Shown: positions 20,872 to 33,053 of the stretch, one piece after another
Position numbering within the stretch: position 1 is the first letter of the stretch
Layout: each line of letters begins with the position of its first letter
Assembly: GCA_038049695.1 (NCBI GenBank)
Contig: CP142452.1
Coordinates: 51,666,501-51,730,500, forward strand
DNA: 64,000 bases
Direction of reading: 5' to 3'
Origin: Cinnamomum chago
Lineage: Eukaryota > Streptophyta > Magnoliopsida > Laurales > Lauraceae
Made by a program: the position numbers and the translations under genes
Notes under the pieces: model-generated
Database searches by the model: none
Told to the model about the DNA's origin: nothing
Seen by the model: only the letters and a program-made list of their open reading frames with translations

Positions 20872-22646
20872 GAGAGTCATGGGCATTTAATCGCCTTTAA
20901 TCTCCATTATGTTAGGAGTTTCATGGCTTGAATGCCATGATTCTTTGGACTTGTAACTCCTGAACAGAGGCTTTTGATTGGGCCGTCCAAGATAATGGGT
21001 TAATGACTGCATTAACTTGCCATAAACGGGCCAATTGATAGCATTAAGTGTCCGCCTTAGTAGCTGAAGAGTCGCGGGCCATGTTGCGTCTTTTGGAATC
21101 CCCTTTGCGATGATCATCGATGGATCCTTATGTAAATCAACATCAGATGATCATGTAGTTTCAGATATTGGTTGATACCAGCGGGCCGGCAGCATCTGTC
21201 CAGTTGATTTCACGATCGGGTGGGCAGAAAGTGCACTTTTTTGGTTGTTCGGCTGGCGATCAATGAAGTTTTTGAAGTTCTGGAAAGGAGTCCTGTGATC
21301 TTGATGAATATCAGTGAATTTGGAGCCTCAAAAGCCTGAATCTAGAAAAATCACAGGGACAGAACAACTCGTCTCGCGAAAACGGACGAAACGGGGGGTC
21401 CCGGGGCGAAATCGGCGCCCCGGACCTCCCAGGGTCGCCGGGCCCATGGTCGCCGGCGACCCTGGGGGGAAAATCCCTTCCCGGGGCCCGTTTTTGGCCG
21501 TTTCTCGTCGTTTTTTGCTTCCGTTTTTTTTGCTTATTTTCTCTGACATTTCTCCACATTATTTGGCTTGATTTCCCTCTGAAAAACCTGATGAGAATCC
21601 TTGCAAATTGGTTTGCAAAGTTTCTGATTTTCCGGGAAAAGCCGAACGCGGAACTGCTGATTTTCCGCCAGAAGCTGAAACAGGATCAAACGATGTCAGA
21701 ATGACCTGAAATTTGAGGTGAAGCTTCTTGAGCATTAAATAAGACCAACCATGGGCTTTTGTTTGAGTTTTGAAGTCGTTTGGGGTCATGCAAACGCTTG
21801 CCTTTGATTTCACCGCAAGGGAAATGTCGAGCTTTGACTTTCGGTCAAACGATGTCCGATTGATCTGACATTCGACGTGTGACTCCCTTATCAGTAGATA
21901 AGACCAACCACAGGCTTTCGTTTGAGTTTTGAAGCCATTTGGAGTCATGCAAACGCTTGCCTTTGATTTCACCGCGAGGGAAATGCCGAGCTTTGACTTT
22001 TGGTCAAACGATGTCCGATTGACCTGAAATTCGACGTGTGACTCCCTCATAAGTAGATAAGACGAACCACAGGCTTTCGTTTGATTTTTGAAGCCATTTG
22101 GAGTCATGCAAATGCTTGCCTTTGATTTCACCGCGAGGGAAATGCCGAGTTTTGACTTCTGGTCAAACGATGTCCGATTGACCTGAAATTCGACGAGGTG
22201 CCTATTGGAGTCATTTTGAGATGATCTACAAGCTCCGAATTGGGTGCCATGGTCCCGGGGTGCTCTGCCGCTGGTAGGCTTGATTCAGCCGTTGGAGAGT
22301 TGATGATGGGTCAAACGTTGCTGGTTTGACTTGAGACTTGACGTGGAGCCCTTTGGACATATTTTGAGAACATCCATAGGCCCCGATCGAAGATTTGGTG
22401 TCTCCGATTCTGCTGCCGCCGGGAGCGCTTGTTTAGCTGTTGGAGAAGTGAAGCTAGGCCAAATGATGTCGGAATGGCCCGAAACTTCATGTGTACCTCT
22501 CTTTTGGTTGTTTTGAATGACCTTGCAGTTTTTGTTTGGTTCTGACAAGATCTGATGCTTGAAGTGGCGCCTGCCTATTTTTGGTAGGATGCGGCTCCAC
22601 GTAGCTTTTGGTGTAAAGAGTCAAAGTGACATTTTTGGTGTCAACA
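20872..22646 (-). mobile_element. Gypsy-1 5' LTR, U3 segment
   Basis: This is the continuation of 12368-13358 beyond the K insertion. It starts (minus strand) TGTTGACACC at 22646. It holds three 159-bp units, a GC palindrome cluster (21415-21473) and about 170 bp (roughly 22280-22450) not in the 3' LTR. At 22647 sequence changes to a Tekay LTR beginning ATGCA; the matching duplication at the other Gypsy-1 end is outside the window. Confidence 0.85.
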
Positions 22647-23411
22647 ATGCATAACACGCTTAGGAAGTGATCCCCTTTTTCTTGAAACATTTCTTCAAAA
22701 CAAGCTTATAATTGAAATCCAAAACTAGTACACGATGGCACTTATCGTACCAAAACGGAATTCAAACACGAAATTTGACAAGCATGTGTTAAGGCTGTTA
22801 ATTGACCTTCGTGTAATTGGGACTCCAAATGTCGGAATGTACAAGAATTGGTGTCCCGGAAGTTGGGTTGCATTTCGAAGTTCCATTTACACAACGTCTA
22901 GTCAAAACCCTTAACATAGTCTAGTTTTTCAATCTTCAAGAAAATACAGAACGAAATAATTCTTCTCCTGAATCTGGCAGGTTCGCTCGAGCGAACTTTA
23001 TAAGGCGATGACACTTCGCTCGAGCGAGACAGTTTGTTCGAGCGGATAATAAGTGCGCTCGAACGGACAACGCTCTATCTTGCTCCAGATTATACAGAGG
23101 GCAGTTCGCTCGAGCGGACAATAGGGTCGCTCGAGCGGACAGCTCTCTGTCTGCGCTCAGACCAAACAGAGGCTTGGTCGCTCGAGCGGACCCCAGGGTC
23201 GCTCAAGCGAATCAGCTTGTGAATTAGCTCGTAGAGTGCAGAAACTGCCTTTCTCTTGTAGAACCTCCACTACATTTTTCTCCTTCTTCTCATCCATCAA
23301 TCACATACAATCCTTTGAGCCTTCATGCTCACCAAGGGTTCATTTATCACCATTTCACACATCCAAATCCAATAAAACATAACCATGAAGCTTGTAAACA
23401 AATTTAATGCA
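22647..23411 (-). mobile_element. Tekay-type LTR A2, middle segment
   Basis: It aligns with 31352-32025 of the solo LTR at 30294-33048. It resumes at 38328 after the inserted block and starts before the window, being interrupted on its left by Gypsy-1. It carries a CGCTCGAGCG palindrome cluster. Confidence 0.85.
22981..23211. repeat. GC-rich palindrome cluster, CGCTCGAGCG type (LTR A2)
   Basis: Seven CTCGAG-centred words occur here, several as TTCGCTCGAGCGAA or CGCTCGAGCGGAC, spaced roughly 25-60 bp. Confidence 0.85.
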
Positions 23412-25231
23412 TGTAAGACCCCGACCCGAGTGAACCCGATTAGTGCTAATTAAGTTGCGTGTTAGTGCTAAGCTTGATTAGTGATTTCTGGTTAAGTTGG
23501 GTTTGGATTAGTTTTGATTATGGTTTCGGGCTAATTCGATTGTCTTGATTTGCTTTGGTAGCTTGTGGGGCCCTTTGGGGGTTCCCTTTTCGGCTTTGTA
23601 TTTTCTCGAGGAATTTCCCGATTTATTGTGGATTATGTTTTTGGCCCGTTGCATGCATCTTGTAGATCTCAACAACTTTCATGTTAATCCCCTATTCATT
23701 CGAGATCCCGAAACCCGATTTTCATAGCCTAAAGGGCAAAACAGTCATTGCACACCAAGTCTGTACCAAAAACTCGATATCCCCGAAACCCGTGAAATAT
23801 GTACTTTTTGGAAACTAGATATTTCGACGATCATTTCTTCCTTCTTCGTCGAATACATCCGAGGTCCCGAAGTAGATGATTTCAGCTAATATAGTTCCTT
23901 AAGTTGTGGGACCCAAGCTCCCTTTGTTAACAAAAGAGAACCCATCTTTTCTTTCTCATTCACTCTCCATTCTTGTTCCAGCACCACTGAGCCTAGGGTT
24001 TGCTCTTGTGCTTTTCTTCTTCTTCTTCTTCTTGTTTCTTCATCCCCAAGCCACACCTAGGGCTCATCAATCAAACATTGGAGATCACCAATCACTCCCT
24101 CATCTCTCAAGCTTTCCATTGGTACCATTTGTGAGGAGAACTCTCCATTCCAAGACCTTCATTGAGCTTACCATTGCCATTAGAGGACCTTCAAGGTAAG
24201 TGATCATTCTCATCTTCTAGATTTGTTGTCTCCTAGGCCATGAGGTACTACATTTGCATTATTGTTGGTTTGTTCATTGTCATTCCTTGTGTAACCCTTT
24301 TTAGGGTTGTTTTTGGGATTTTTGATTTGTAGCTTGCCTTTGAGCAATAGAGGTGATAAAAGGCTTGATTTCAACTAGCTTGGACTAGAGGCAAGTGGAT
24401 GTTTTGATCTTTATAAGTTCCATGATTTTTTTTGGTGTTTTTCACTCATGTCTATTTATTACATTGCTTTGACATAAATGTTCATAATGGAACTTTGGTA
24501 GTGCATTCATGGTATTGCATTTATGACTTATAAGTGTAGTAATGAATGGCATTTAATTCTTCTCTTGTTTATACCCAAAGTACTCTATGGTGAAATGGTT
24601 TCCTTCTTTCTTTGTATGGAATGGGATGTTGATGAAGGAAGTGATGCATGAACAATTATGGGAGCCTTGGGAGAAGTGTAATTAGATGTATTGGAGGAGC
24701 TTTTAGCTCAGTTTTGTGTCAAGGATTAAGTAAAAGTGAGGAGGATGGTTTTGAGGAGGAAAGTGACTCAAAAATCTGAACACAGTGGGTGATTCCCGCA
24801 CTGGCGGTAAGCCTGCGGTCACCCGGCGGTTAGCCGCTTGGTGACTGGCGGCTAACCGCCAGCTAGCCGAAATGTCACGGTGGCTTTTCCAGAGAGCACA
24901 CTTCTTCTCCTCAAAACTCAATCAGCTCCACGGTTGGCCAGCGGCTAACCGCCGAACACATCGGCGCCTAACCGCCAGCTAACCGCACTTGGCGGTCAGC
25001 TTTCCAGTAAGCTGCATTTCTCAGCCCAGCCGCGGTCAGCTGTGCGGTCAGCCAGCGGCTAGCCGCCCATCCCAGCGGCGGCTAACCGCCAGGTAACCGA
25101 AATTCCCCAGATTTCGAAAAGCTCCCCGGTTCGTTCGAGCGTTGAGCTTTGTCAATCGAAGGGGATTCACTAGGCATTGCTTGATGCCATCCGAGAAAGA
25201 AACCATATCACAAATATGTCATTCGAAATTT
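23412..25231 (+). mobile_element. Tekay-type LTR a, 5' part
   Basis: It starts TGTAAGACCCCGACCCGAG directly after ATGCA (23407-23411). The same 5 bp follow the end of the last LTR of the block (38323-38327), so the whole 23412-38322 block occupies one insertion site. It matches LTR c up to ATGTCATTCGAAATTT, where it switches to a different sequence. Confidence 0.85.
24797..25100. repeat. GC-rich palindrome cluster, GGCGGCTAACCGCC type (LTR a)
   Basis: Many words such as GGCGGTTAGCCGC, and TGGCGGCTAACCGCCA at 24846-24861, which folds as a 6-bp stem with a CTAA tetraloop. The cluster lies far downstream of the inferred TATA region of this LTR type. Confidence 0.85.
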
Positions 25232-25502
25232 GAAATGAGGATAATGGAAGTGTTGAATGATGCATTTGAGGAGCTTTTTAGCTCATTTGATGTCTTGAAA
25301 ACATTGGTTTATAGTTTTCATTATTTCTTGTTAATAGCTCAATGGATCCTTGTGATAAGTGGGTTTCTTCTCTCTTTGGTGATTGAATGTAAAAAGATGG
25401 AGGTATTTGGGATGGATGTTTTTGAAATTTGATGGCGTATGGGAGGGGCTTTTAGCTCATTTTATTGTATGAAGATGAATGGGAATGAAGGGAAATGGTT
25501 TA
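25216..25502 (+). repeat. Duplicate of 34911-35196 (module X)
   Basis: It matches 34911-35196 almost base for base and, like it, is followed directly by a Tekay LTR start. It is joined to LTR a through the 16 bp shared by both sequences. Confidence 0.85.
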
Positions 25503-27216
25503 TGTAAGACCCCGACCCGAGTGAACCCGATTAGTGCTAATTAAGTTGCGTGTTAGTGCTAAGCTTGATTAGTGATTTCTGGTTAAGTTGGGTTTGGATT
25601 AGTTTTGATTATGGTTTCGGGCTAATTCGATTGTCTTGATTTGCTTTGGTAGCTTGTGGGGCCCTTTGGGGGTTCCCTTTTCGGCTTTGTATTTTCTCGA
25701 GGAATTTCCCGATTTATTGTGGATTATGTTTTTGGCCCGTTGCATGCATCTTGTAGATCTCAACAACTTTCATGTTAATCCCGTATTCATTCGAGATCCT
25801 GAAACCCGATTTTCATAGCCTAAAGGGCAAAACAGTCATTGCACACCAAGTCTGTACCAAAAACTCGATATCCCCGAAACCCACGAAATATGTACTTTTT
25901 AGAAACTAGATATTTCGACGATCATTTCTTCCTTCTTCGTCGAACCCATCCGAGGTCCCGAAGTAGATGATTTCAGCTAATATAGTTCCTTAAGTTGTGG
26001 GACCCAAGCTCCCTTTGTTAACAAAAGAGAACCCATCTTTTCTTTCTCATTCACTCTCCATTCATGTTCCAGCACCACTGAGCCTAGGGTTTGCTCTTGT
26101 GCTTTTCTTCTTCTTCTTCTTGTTTCTTCATCCCCAAGCCACACCTAGGGCTCATCAATCAAACATTGGAGATCACCAATCACTCCCTCATCTCTCAAGC
26201 TTTCCATTGGTACCATTTGTGAGGAGAACTCTCCATTCCAAGACCTTCATTGAGCTTACCATTGCCATTAGAGGACCTTCAAGGTAAGTGATCATTCTCA
26301 TCTTCTAGATTTGTTGTCTCCTAGGCCATGAGGTACTACATTTGCATTATTGTTGGTTTGTTCATTGTCATTCCTTGTGTAACCCATTTTAGGGTTGTTT
26401 TTGGGATTTTTGATTTGTAGCTTGCCTTTGAGCAATAGAGGTGATAAAAGGCTTGATTTCAACTAGCTTGGACTAGAGGCAAGTGGATGTTTTGATCTTT
26501 ATAAGTTCCATGATTTTTTTGGTGTTTTTCACTCATGTCTATTTATTACATTGCTTTGACATAAATGTTCATAATGGAGCTTTGGTAGTGCATTCATGGT
26601 ATTGCATTTATGACTTATAAGTGTAGTAATGAATGACATTTAATTCTTCTCTTGTTTATACCCAAAGTACTCTATGGTGAAATGGTTTCCTTCTTTCTTT
26701 GTATGGAATGGGATGTTGATGAAGGAAGTGATGCATGAACAATTATGGGAGCCTTGGGAGAAGTGTAATTAGATGCATTGGAGGAGCTTTTAGCTCAGTT
26801 TTGTGTCAAGCATTAAGTAAAAGTGAGGAGGATGGTTTTGAGGAGGAAAGTGACTCAAAAATCTGAACACAGTGGGTGATTCCCGCACTGGTGGTCACCC
26901 GGCGGTTAGCCGCTTGGTGACTGGCGGCTAACCGCCAGCTTGCCGAAATGTCACAGTGGCTTTTCCAAAGAGCACACTTCTTCTCCTCAAAACTCAATCT
27001 GCTCCACGGTTGGCCAGCGGCTAACCGCCGAACACATCGGCGGCTAACCACCAGCTAACCGCACTTGGCGGTCAGCTTTCCAGTAAGCTGCATTTCTGCA
27101 GCCCAGCCGCGGTCAGCTGTGCGGCCAGCCAGCGGCTAGCCGCCCATCCCAGCGGCGGCTAACCGCCAGCTGACCGCCAGGTAACCGAAATTCCCCAGAT
27201 TTCGAAAAGCTCCCCG
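25503..27216 (+). mobile_element. Tekay-type LTR b, 5' part
   Basis: It is a near copy of LTR a and LTR c from TGTAAGACCC to the palindrome cluster (26885-27187). It stops at AGCTCCCCG and joins an inverted Tekay LTR with no shared sequence beyond a few bases. Confidence 0.85.
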
Positions 27217-29350
27217 CTTAGTGGTGCCGACTCATAGGTCAAATAACAAATCGAGACATGTGCAAGTAAATCAAGTACAAGTAAATAAACCGGCAGGACG
27301 GGGGTGCTCAAGGGCACACTGTCGTTTCATGTGGTGCAATGCACTTCAAGACAGGTAACTATTTCAAGTGTAATTCAATGCTTTCGGGAAAACAACGCAT
27401 GTAGTATAAATATCGGGATCGATAAAGTACAATAAACAATTGAAATTTCGGGTAAAGTATCGGGTTCAAGATTTATTTGAAGTAGATAGGGATCCCGTAT
27501 GTGGATCTAATAATAATTTGGTACTTTTTGAGTTTGGGGACATTCCGGGCTCCTTATACACTTTGAATTTTCAAAACTTCAAATGACATCTTCGTGATAT
27601 GGTTTCTTTCTCAAATGGCCTTATACATTGCTTAGTAAAACTCCCTGACATAGAGGGGTTCTCAATAAATAGTCCCAAAACGTTTAAATAGTTCATCATT
27701 GTCCCAAACATAGCCTTTGACCGACAAAGCTCATCACTCGAGCGAACCGATGAGTTCGCTCGAGCGAGGAGCTCTCGGAATGGTTGTCTGGGTGGGCTTG
27801 CTCGAGCGAAGTTGAGGTCGCTCGTACGAACTCATACAGTAGGTGGTTGGCTCGAGCGAAGTATTGGTTCACTCGAACTAACCACTCTCTGGAACAAGTT
27901 CCGGGATGTCCGCTCGAGCGACCAAGGGGTCCGCTCGAGCAAACTGCCTACTGGAATGCTCTGAACCCTTTTCTGGACACATCGCTTGAGCGAAGTGTCA
28001 TGTTCACTCGAGCGAACTGTCCAGAAACTGATTCCGGGGTAGTTCAACTCCTCTCTATCTCTTCCTTCTACAACCTCTTTCTAGCCACTTTTATACATCC
28101 AATGAGGAGTCTAAAACTTCATTCAAACAACATCAAATCTCTCACAACATCCATCACATTCTCCTCCATCAACATCACATTCAATACAAAGAAAGAAAGA
28201 AGGAAACCATTTCACAATAGAGTACATTTGGTACAAACAAGAAGAAATTAAATGCCATTCACCAATACACTTATAAGACATAAATGCACTACCAAAGCTC
28301 TATCATGAACATTTATTTCAAATTAATGCAATAAATAGGCATGAGTGGAAGATACCAAAATCATTGAAAGCTTATAAAAATCAAATCATCCACTTGCCTT
28401 GGGTCTTCAAATCAAGAAATAAAACTCTTATACTCTTCCAAGCCAAAGATCCAAGCTATGAACAAAATCCCCAAAAACAAACCCTAAAAGGGTCAAACAA
28501 TGAAATAGAAAGGGAAACCTTACAATAATGAAAATGGAACCTTTTCAAGGTCAAAGAGACACAAATCTAAGAGATGGGGAAGGTTACTTACTTGTAAGGT
28601 CCTCTAATGGACAAGGTGAGCTCAAAGAGAGTCTTAGAATGGGAGTTTTTTTTCTCCACAAAAGCTAATGAGAGAAAGCTCTCAAGGATATGAAAAAGAT
28701 GATAGCCTCAAATCTCCTATTGGTGCAAGTTTGGGAGTGGGTTGAGGATGGAAGAGCAATAAGAAGAAGAAGAAAGGGAAACCCTAGCTTTGAGATGTTG
28801 CAGTTTGCTAAAGAGGGAAATGAGGAAGATGGTCTCCTTATAAAGCAAGTGGGGAGTGGGCTCCACCACTTGCAATCTAATTGGGTTGAATTCATGGCTT
28901 TCGGGGCATCTAATGAATTCGACGAAGAAGAGAAAAGTGATCGTCGAAATATCTAGTTTCCAAAAAGTATATGTTTCGCGGGTTTCGGGAATATCAAATT
29001 TTGGGTATAGATTTAGTGCACAATGACTGTTTTGCCCTCAAGGTTATGAAATCGGGTTTCGGGGTCTCGAACGGGCACAGGATCAACATAAAAGTTGTAG
29101 GGATTAACAGTACAAATAAAACGGGATTAAAACAATGAATGTAAAATCTCAGATAAATCACCAAGCACATGCAAGGTCATAAAAAAAAGGACCCCCAAAG
29201 GGCCCCACTAATTACTAAGCAATCAAAATTCCCCAAAACTATATCAAAAGCTATTCCAAACCCAACTTAGTCAAAGACTACTAATCACACTTTAGACTAA
29301 CACACAACTTAATTAACACTAATCGGGTTCACTCGGGTTGAGGTCTTACA
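27217..29350 (-). mobile_element. Tekay-type LTR, inverted and truncated
   Basis: Read on the minus strand it starts TGTAAGACCTCAACCCGAG at 29350 and continues to about two thirds of an LTR, where it meets LTR b head to head. Its palindromes (27733-28018) are of the CGCTCGAGCG type, unlike the adjacent LTR b. A TATA word (TTTATAAGG) lies near 28836-28844. Confidence 0.8.
27733..28018. repeat. GC-rich palindrome cluster, CGCTCGAGCG type
   Basis: About nine CTCGAG-centred words, some decayed (CTCGAACTAAC, GCTTGAGCG). Confidence 0.8.
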
Positions 29351-30125
29351 GTCTCAATTGGAGCCAGCTTTTTATGGAATCCGTAGTGGTCCCCGCGCTA
29401 GCCCAAGATATTAAAAAGATACTAATCCTATTTGAACTCCAAAAGGAAGGAATTAGAAAGTTACTATTTCTATTTGAAGTAGGACTTCTAATAGTAGTAA
29501 TAGTAAGTTACTAGTTGTTGTAGAAGTGAGACTTCTATAGTAATTAGAAAGGAGAGAGTTATTAATTCTTAATTAGAAAGAAGAGAGTTATTTTAATTAG
29601 TAATAGGGGTTGCTTTGTGCTATAAAAAGGAGGAAATACACCCCCTTGGACGTCCATAACAAGGAGAACAAGTCCAACCCCTTTGTGCAAGTGTTGCACA
29701 ACTCCTCTCTTTCTTCTAGTTCTCTTCTAGATCCTTGGAGCTTCTAGTTCGGTTTTCTCTTGGAGCTTTCACCAATCTTCTTGAAAAAAGAGATCTGATA
29801 GCGGGTCATAGCATGGAAGACAACAAGGTCTTGGAGATCCTAATTTGCTTCAAGAAGAGTTCTTGTTCTAGTTGATTGTCTTATTCTCCATTAGAGCACT
29901 ACCGGGCTCCAAAGGTATAGTTTGCTTCTCTATTTGTTGGGATTATTTTGGATGCATGGTGTTGCCGATTTCTGTCTTTTAGATAGGTTTTATTGTTGTA
30001 CATGATAAATGAGATGGAGGGATTGCATCCTGGATATGGTTGATGGCCTTTTGGGCACTTGATCCCTGAGTCAAGTGGGTCAAAAGTTTTGAAAGTCTGT
30101 CCACGAGGCCCACCTACTTCAAACA
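29351..30125 (+). mobile_element. Copia-2 LTR, 3' part
   Basis: It aligns with 49746-50579 and ends CTTCAAACA next to a PBS. Its 5' part was lost where the inverted Tekay LTR lies. A TATA word TATAAAAAG is at 29621. Confidence 0.85.
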
Positions 30126-30127
30126 AT

Positions 30128-30139
30128 TGGTATCAGAGC
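30128..30139 (+). other. Copia-2 primer-binding site (initiator-Met tRNA)
   Basis: TGGTATCAGAGC follows the LTR end by two bases. Confidence 0.95.
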
Positions 30140-30293
30140 CATACCTCATTTCTAATCATGTTAGATCTGTAATCTAGATCTAATCTTTGCATGAGATGTG
30201 AAGAGGATAGACCTAGGGCTATGTAAGGATTAGTTATGATTGGGTTTGCTTACTTTTTAAAGTAGATCCATGTTTGGAATGTCACAAAAGGGT
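30140..30293 (+). other. Copia-2 leader, first part
   Basis: This untranslated leader matches 50594-50745 and continues at 33054 after a solo LTR insertion. No gene is seen. Confidence 0.8.
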
Positions 30294-33048
30294 TGTCGCG
30301 ACCCCAGAACGGATCCTCGGGCCCGCGACGTTGTTGATGTTACAATTACTATTGAAGATTTTGCTTTCCCACAGGTTCCCGCGGTGAGGATTCCCAAAGA
30401 CACGCGGAATCTGACTCACACGATCAAGTATGCGGAAGCGTGTAGCAAAACACATCAATCTGAGCACCAATAAAATATTTAAGTGCTATGACAAATAATA
30501 ACAAGACAAAGTATCAAAGAAAGAAGCTAACATGGCATTCCCATTAATGTTCAAGTTATGAGACTAATTCAAAAGTACTTTAAGTTTGGTTACAACCCAT
30601 AAGAGGCCAACAAAGGCCAATACAATTCTCCAAAATAATCAAAGAAACCCCAAGACAAAAGATGATGAGACTCAAAAACCCGCCCGACGTCTAGATGACA
30701 TCGTCGGGCTGCCACTCTCTCACAGGGGTTGGCTCGCAAGCCTCCTCCTGAAGCTCCTCCTCAAAGGCAACGTCTCCTGCACCTGGGCACCAACAAACAA
30801 GGGTCAAACACAACGGTTTGACAGGTAATCAATTTAGGTGCTAGCATGAAACAATAACGTTTAAGAAAACATATAAGCAAATCCTTAATTTAGAACACTA
30901 TAATGACTGAGGTACATTTGTAGAAATAATTAACTGAGCTGAGATACTAAAACAAACTAGCATGAGTACATAATATATCATGAATAGTTACAATCCACAA
31001 AGAGCCCATCCTTTCTCTATCATTTATAAAATGATAAGAGCAAGCACGCACGACATGCACGATATACATAATATAAGCACGACACGATTTCCAACAAAGA
31101 CGGGAATTCCGGCTGCGGAACCGGACACGCACGATGTGTAATAAATACACGACCAGTCTGCAGACAGTCCACATGTTTAAGGACCCCCAGACAGTGGATC
31201 AAACTGAAAGGGCAGTCCAAGCTCAGTGGTGTTTACTTAATTCATGAATGCACAAAACACGCGAAACACTATCAAAACACGTCGAGGTAAAAAGGGGGAA
31301 ATCACTTATCAAAACAAGATGAACACGACTAGCAAAAGCATAATTAATATGCATAACACGCTTAGGAAGTGATCCCCTTTTTCTTGAAACAAAACTTCAA
31401 AACAAGCTTATACTTGAAATCCAAAACTAATACACGATGGTACTTATCGTACCCAAAACGGAATTCAAACACGAAATCTGACAAGCGTGTGTTAAGGCTG
31501 CTAATTGACCTTTGTGTAATTGGGACCCCAAATGCCTGAATATACAAGAATTGGTGTCCCCGAAGTTGGGTTGCATTTTGAAGTTCCCTTTACACAATGT
31601 CAAGTCAAAACCATTAACATAGACTAGTTTTTTTCAACCTTCAAGAAAATACAGAAAATGAAATAATTCTTCTTCCTGAATCTGGCAGGTTCGCTCGAGC
31701 GAACTTTATAAGGTGATGGCACTTCGCTCGAGCGAGACAGTTCGCTCGAGCGGATATAAGGTGCGCTCGAACGGACAACTCTCTGTCTGCGCTCGGACCA
31801 AACAGAGGCTTGGGTCCGCTCGAGCGGACAAGCTGCTGCCTGTGCTCGCTGAGTGCAGAAATTGCCTTTCTCTTACACATCTGTCACTACTATCTTCTCC
31901 TTCTTCCCATCCATCAATCACATACAATCCCTTGAGCCTTCATGCTCACCAAGGGTTCATTTATCACCATTTCACACATCCAAATCCAATAAAAACACAA
32001 TCATGAAGCTTGTAAACAAATTCAATGCACAATTTCTAAAATACAATGAAATCAAAATACACATGCATCATTTCCTAGAAAGATTACTTGCCTTGACCAA
32101 TGCTAAAATACTCCTTCTCAAGCACTTCACTCAAGCTAATCCCACACTACAGGGAAACCCAAGAAAATCCACTCAAAACTCAAACAAAATGGAAACAAAG
32201 AACCTATTTTAACAAAAGGGTTTGTAAGCATGAAAAACATGATCTTTAAGGAACCAAAATACTTCATGAAAAACATGGGTTGAAGCTCTTACCTAGAAAT
32301 GGCCACAAAAGAAGGAATGAAGAAAATGTAGAGCTTGTTCCACAAGAAGCTCCAAGAAACTTGTATTGATAGAGAGCTTGCAAGGAGAGGAAGAAGGTGA
32401 TGATTTTGGAATTCTTTTTGGAGCTCTCTAGCTAAAGCATGCAAGAGGAATTGAAGAGGAAGAGAAAAAGGGTTTTCCTTGCCCTAGGCTAAGAAATTGC
32501 AGAGATTTGGTAAAGTGAATGAAAGGGAGGGAGATGGGGATTAAGTGAAGACAATGGGCCCCAACTAGATGAATCTTGAAGTGACCAAAACACGATCTTG
32601 TGGGCCTCGAATGACTTCGACGAAGAAGGATAAAACGATCGTCGAAATATCTAGTTTCCAAAAAGTATATTTTTGACATGGTTTTGAGATCTCAAAAATT
32701 GTGTCCAGATTTGTGCATAAAAGACAATTTTACCCTCTTTGGGCCAAAACATGGGTTTTTGGGCTTCAGACATGAATGAGCTTAAGACGAAAGTTGTAAC
32801 ACATCGAAAAATCATTCAAATGAAATCAAAATCACAATCGCATGGAAACCGATACGATCTTCCCAAACTTACACGTGCACTTGGGCCTTTCCGAGTGTGT
32901 CTAACTAATACTAAACGTCCTCAAAATTCCCAAAGCTATGTCCAAGACTAAAACTAATTACTTCTAACCCAACAACAACTAAACCCACTTAGGACTAAAC
33001 GCATACTAATCGTACACTAATTAAATTGGTCTGGGTCGGGGTCTAACA
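30294..33048 (-). mobile_element. Solo Tekay-type LTR A1, target duplication AGGGT
   Basis: This 2,755-bp LTR reads TGTTAGACCCCGACCCAG...GGTCGCGACA on the minus strand, flanked by AGGGT at 30289-30293 and 33049-33053. The uninterrupted site is seen in Copia-3 (50741-50745). It aligns along its length with the Gypsy-2 LTRs except in the palindrome cluster. It includes an 8-bp hairpin GCCCGACG/CGTCGGGC (30682-30709) kept in Gypsy-2. Confidence 0.95.
31690..31828. repeat. GC-rich palindrome cluster, CGCTCGAGCG type (LTR A1)
   Basis: Five CTCGAG-type words lie here. The aligned place in the Gypsy-2 LTR (53545-53835) has GGCTAACCGCC-type words instead. Confidence 0.85.
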
Positions 33049-33053
33049 AGGGT

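Larger units (their letters stand above)
13354..20876 (-). mobile_element. Complete K element, non-coding LTR retrotransposon (LARD-like), with target duplication GAGAG
   Basis: The element proper is 13359-20871 (7,513 bp), flanked by GAGAG at 13354-13358 and 20872-20876. It has two 2,209-bp LTRs (TGTTAGG...CTTACA in sense orientation), a PBS next to the 18663 LTR and a polypurine tract next to the 15567 LTR, which fix its orientation on the minus strand. The 3,095-bp internal region has no frame resembling gag or pol. I compared the two LTRs line by line and saw no difference, so insertion was recent. Structure fits a large retrotransposon derivative moved in trans; the PPT-LTR junction AAAGGGGGAGATTGTTAG resembles copia elements, so a copia partner is my guess. 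Confidence 0.95.

Noticed and set aside
22647-22651. ATGCA as the target duplication of Gypsy-1
   Set aside because: It follows the Gypsy-1 LTR directly, but the other end is outside the window, so the duplication cannot be verified.
24013-24034. CTT microsatellite as a regulatory site
   Set aside because: It is a short simple repeat varying by one or two units among LTRs a, b and c; nothing indicates a function.
28690-28956. 88-codon frame as a possible host gene
   Set aside because: It sits wholly in the inverted Tekay LTR, in its untranslated part, and the aligned LTRs do not keep it open.
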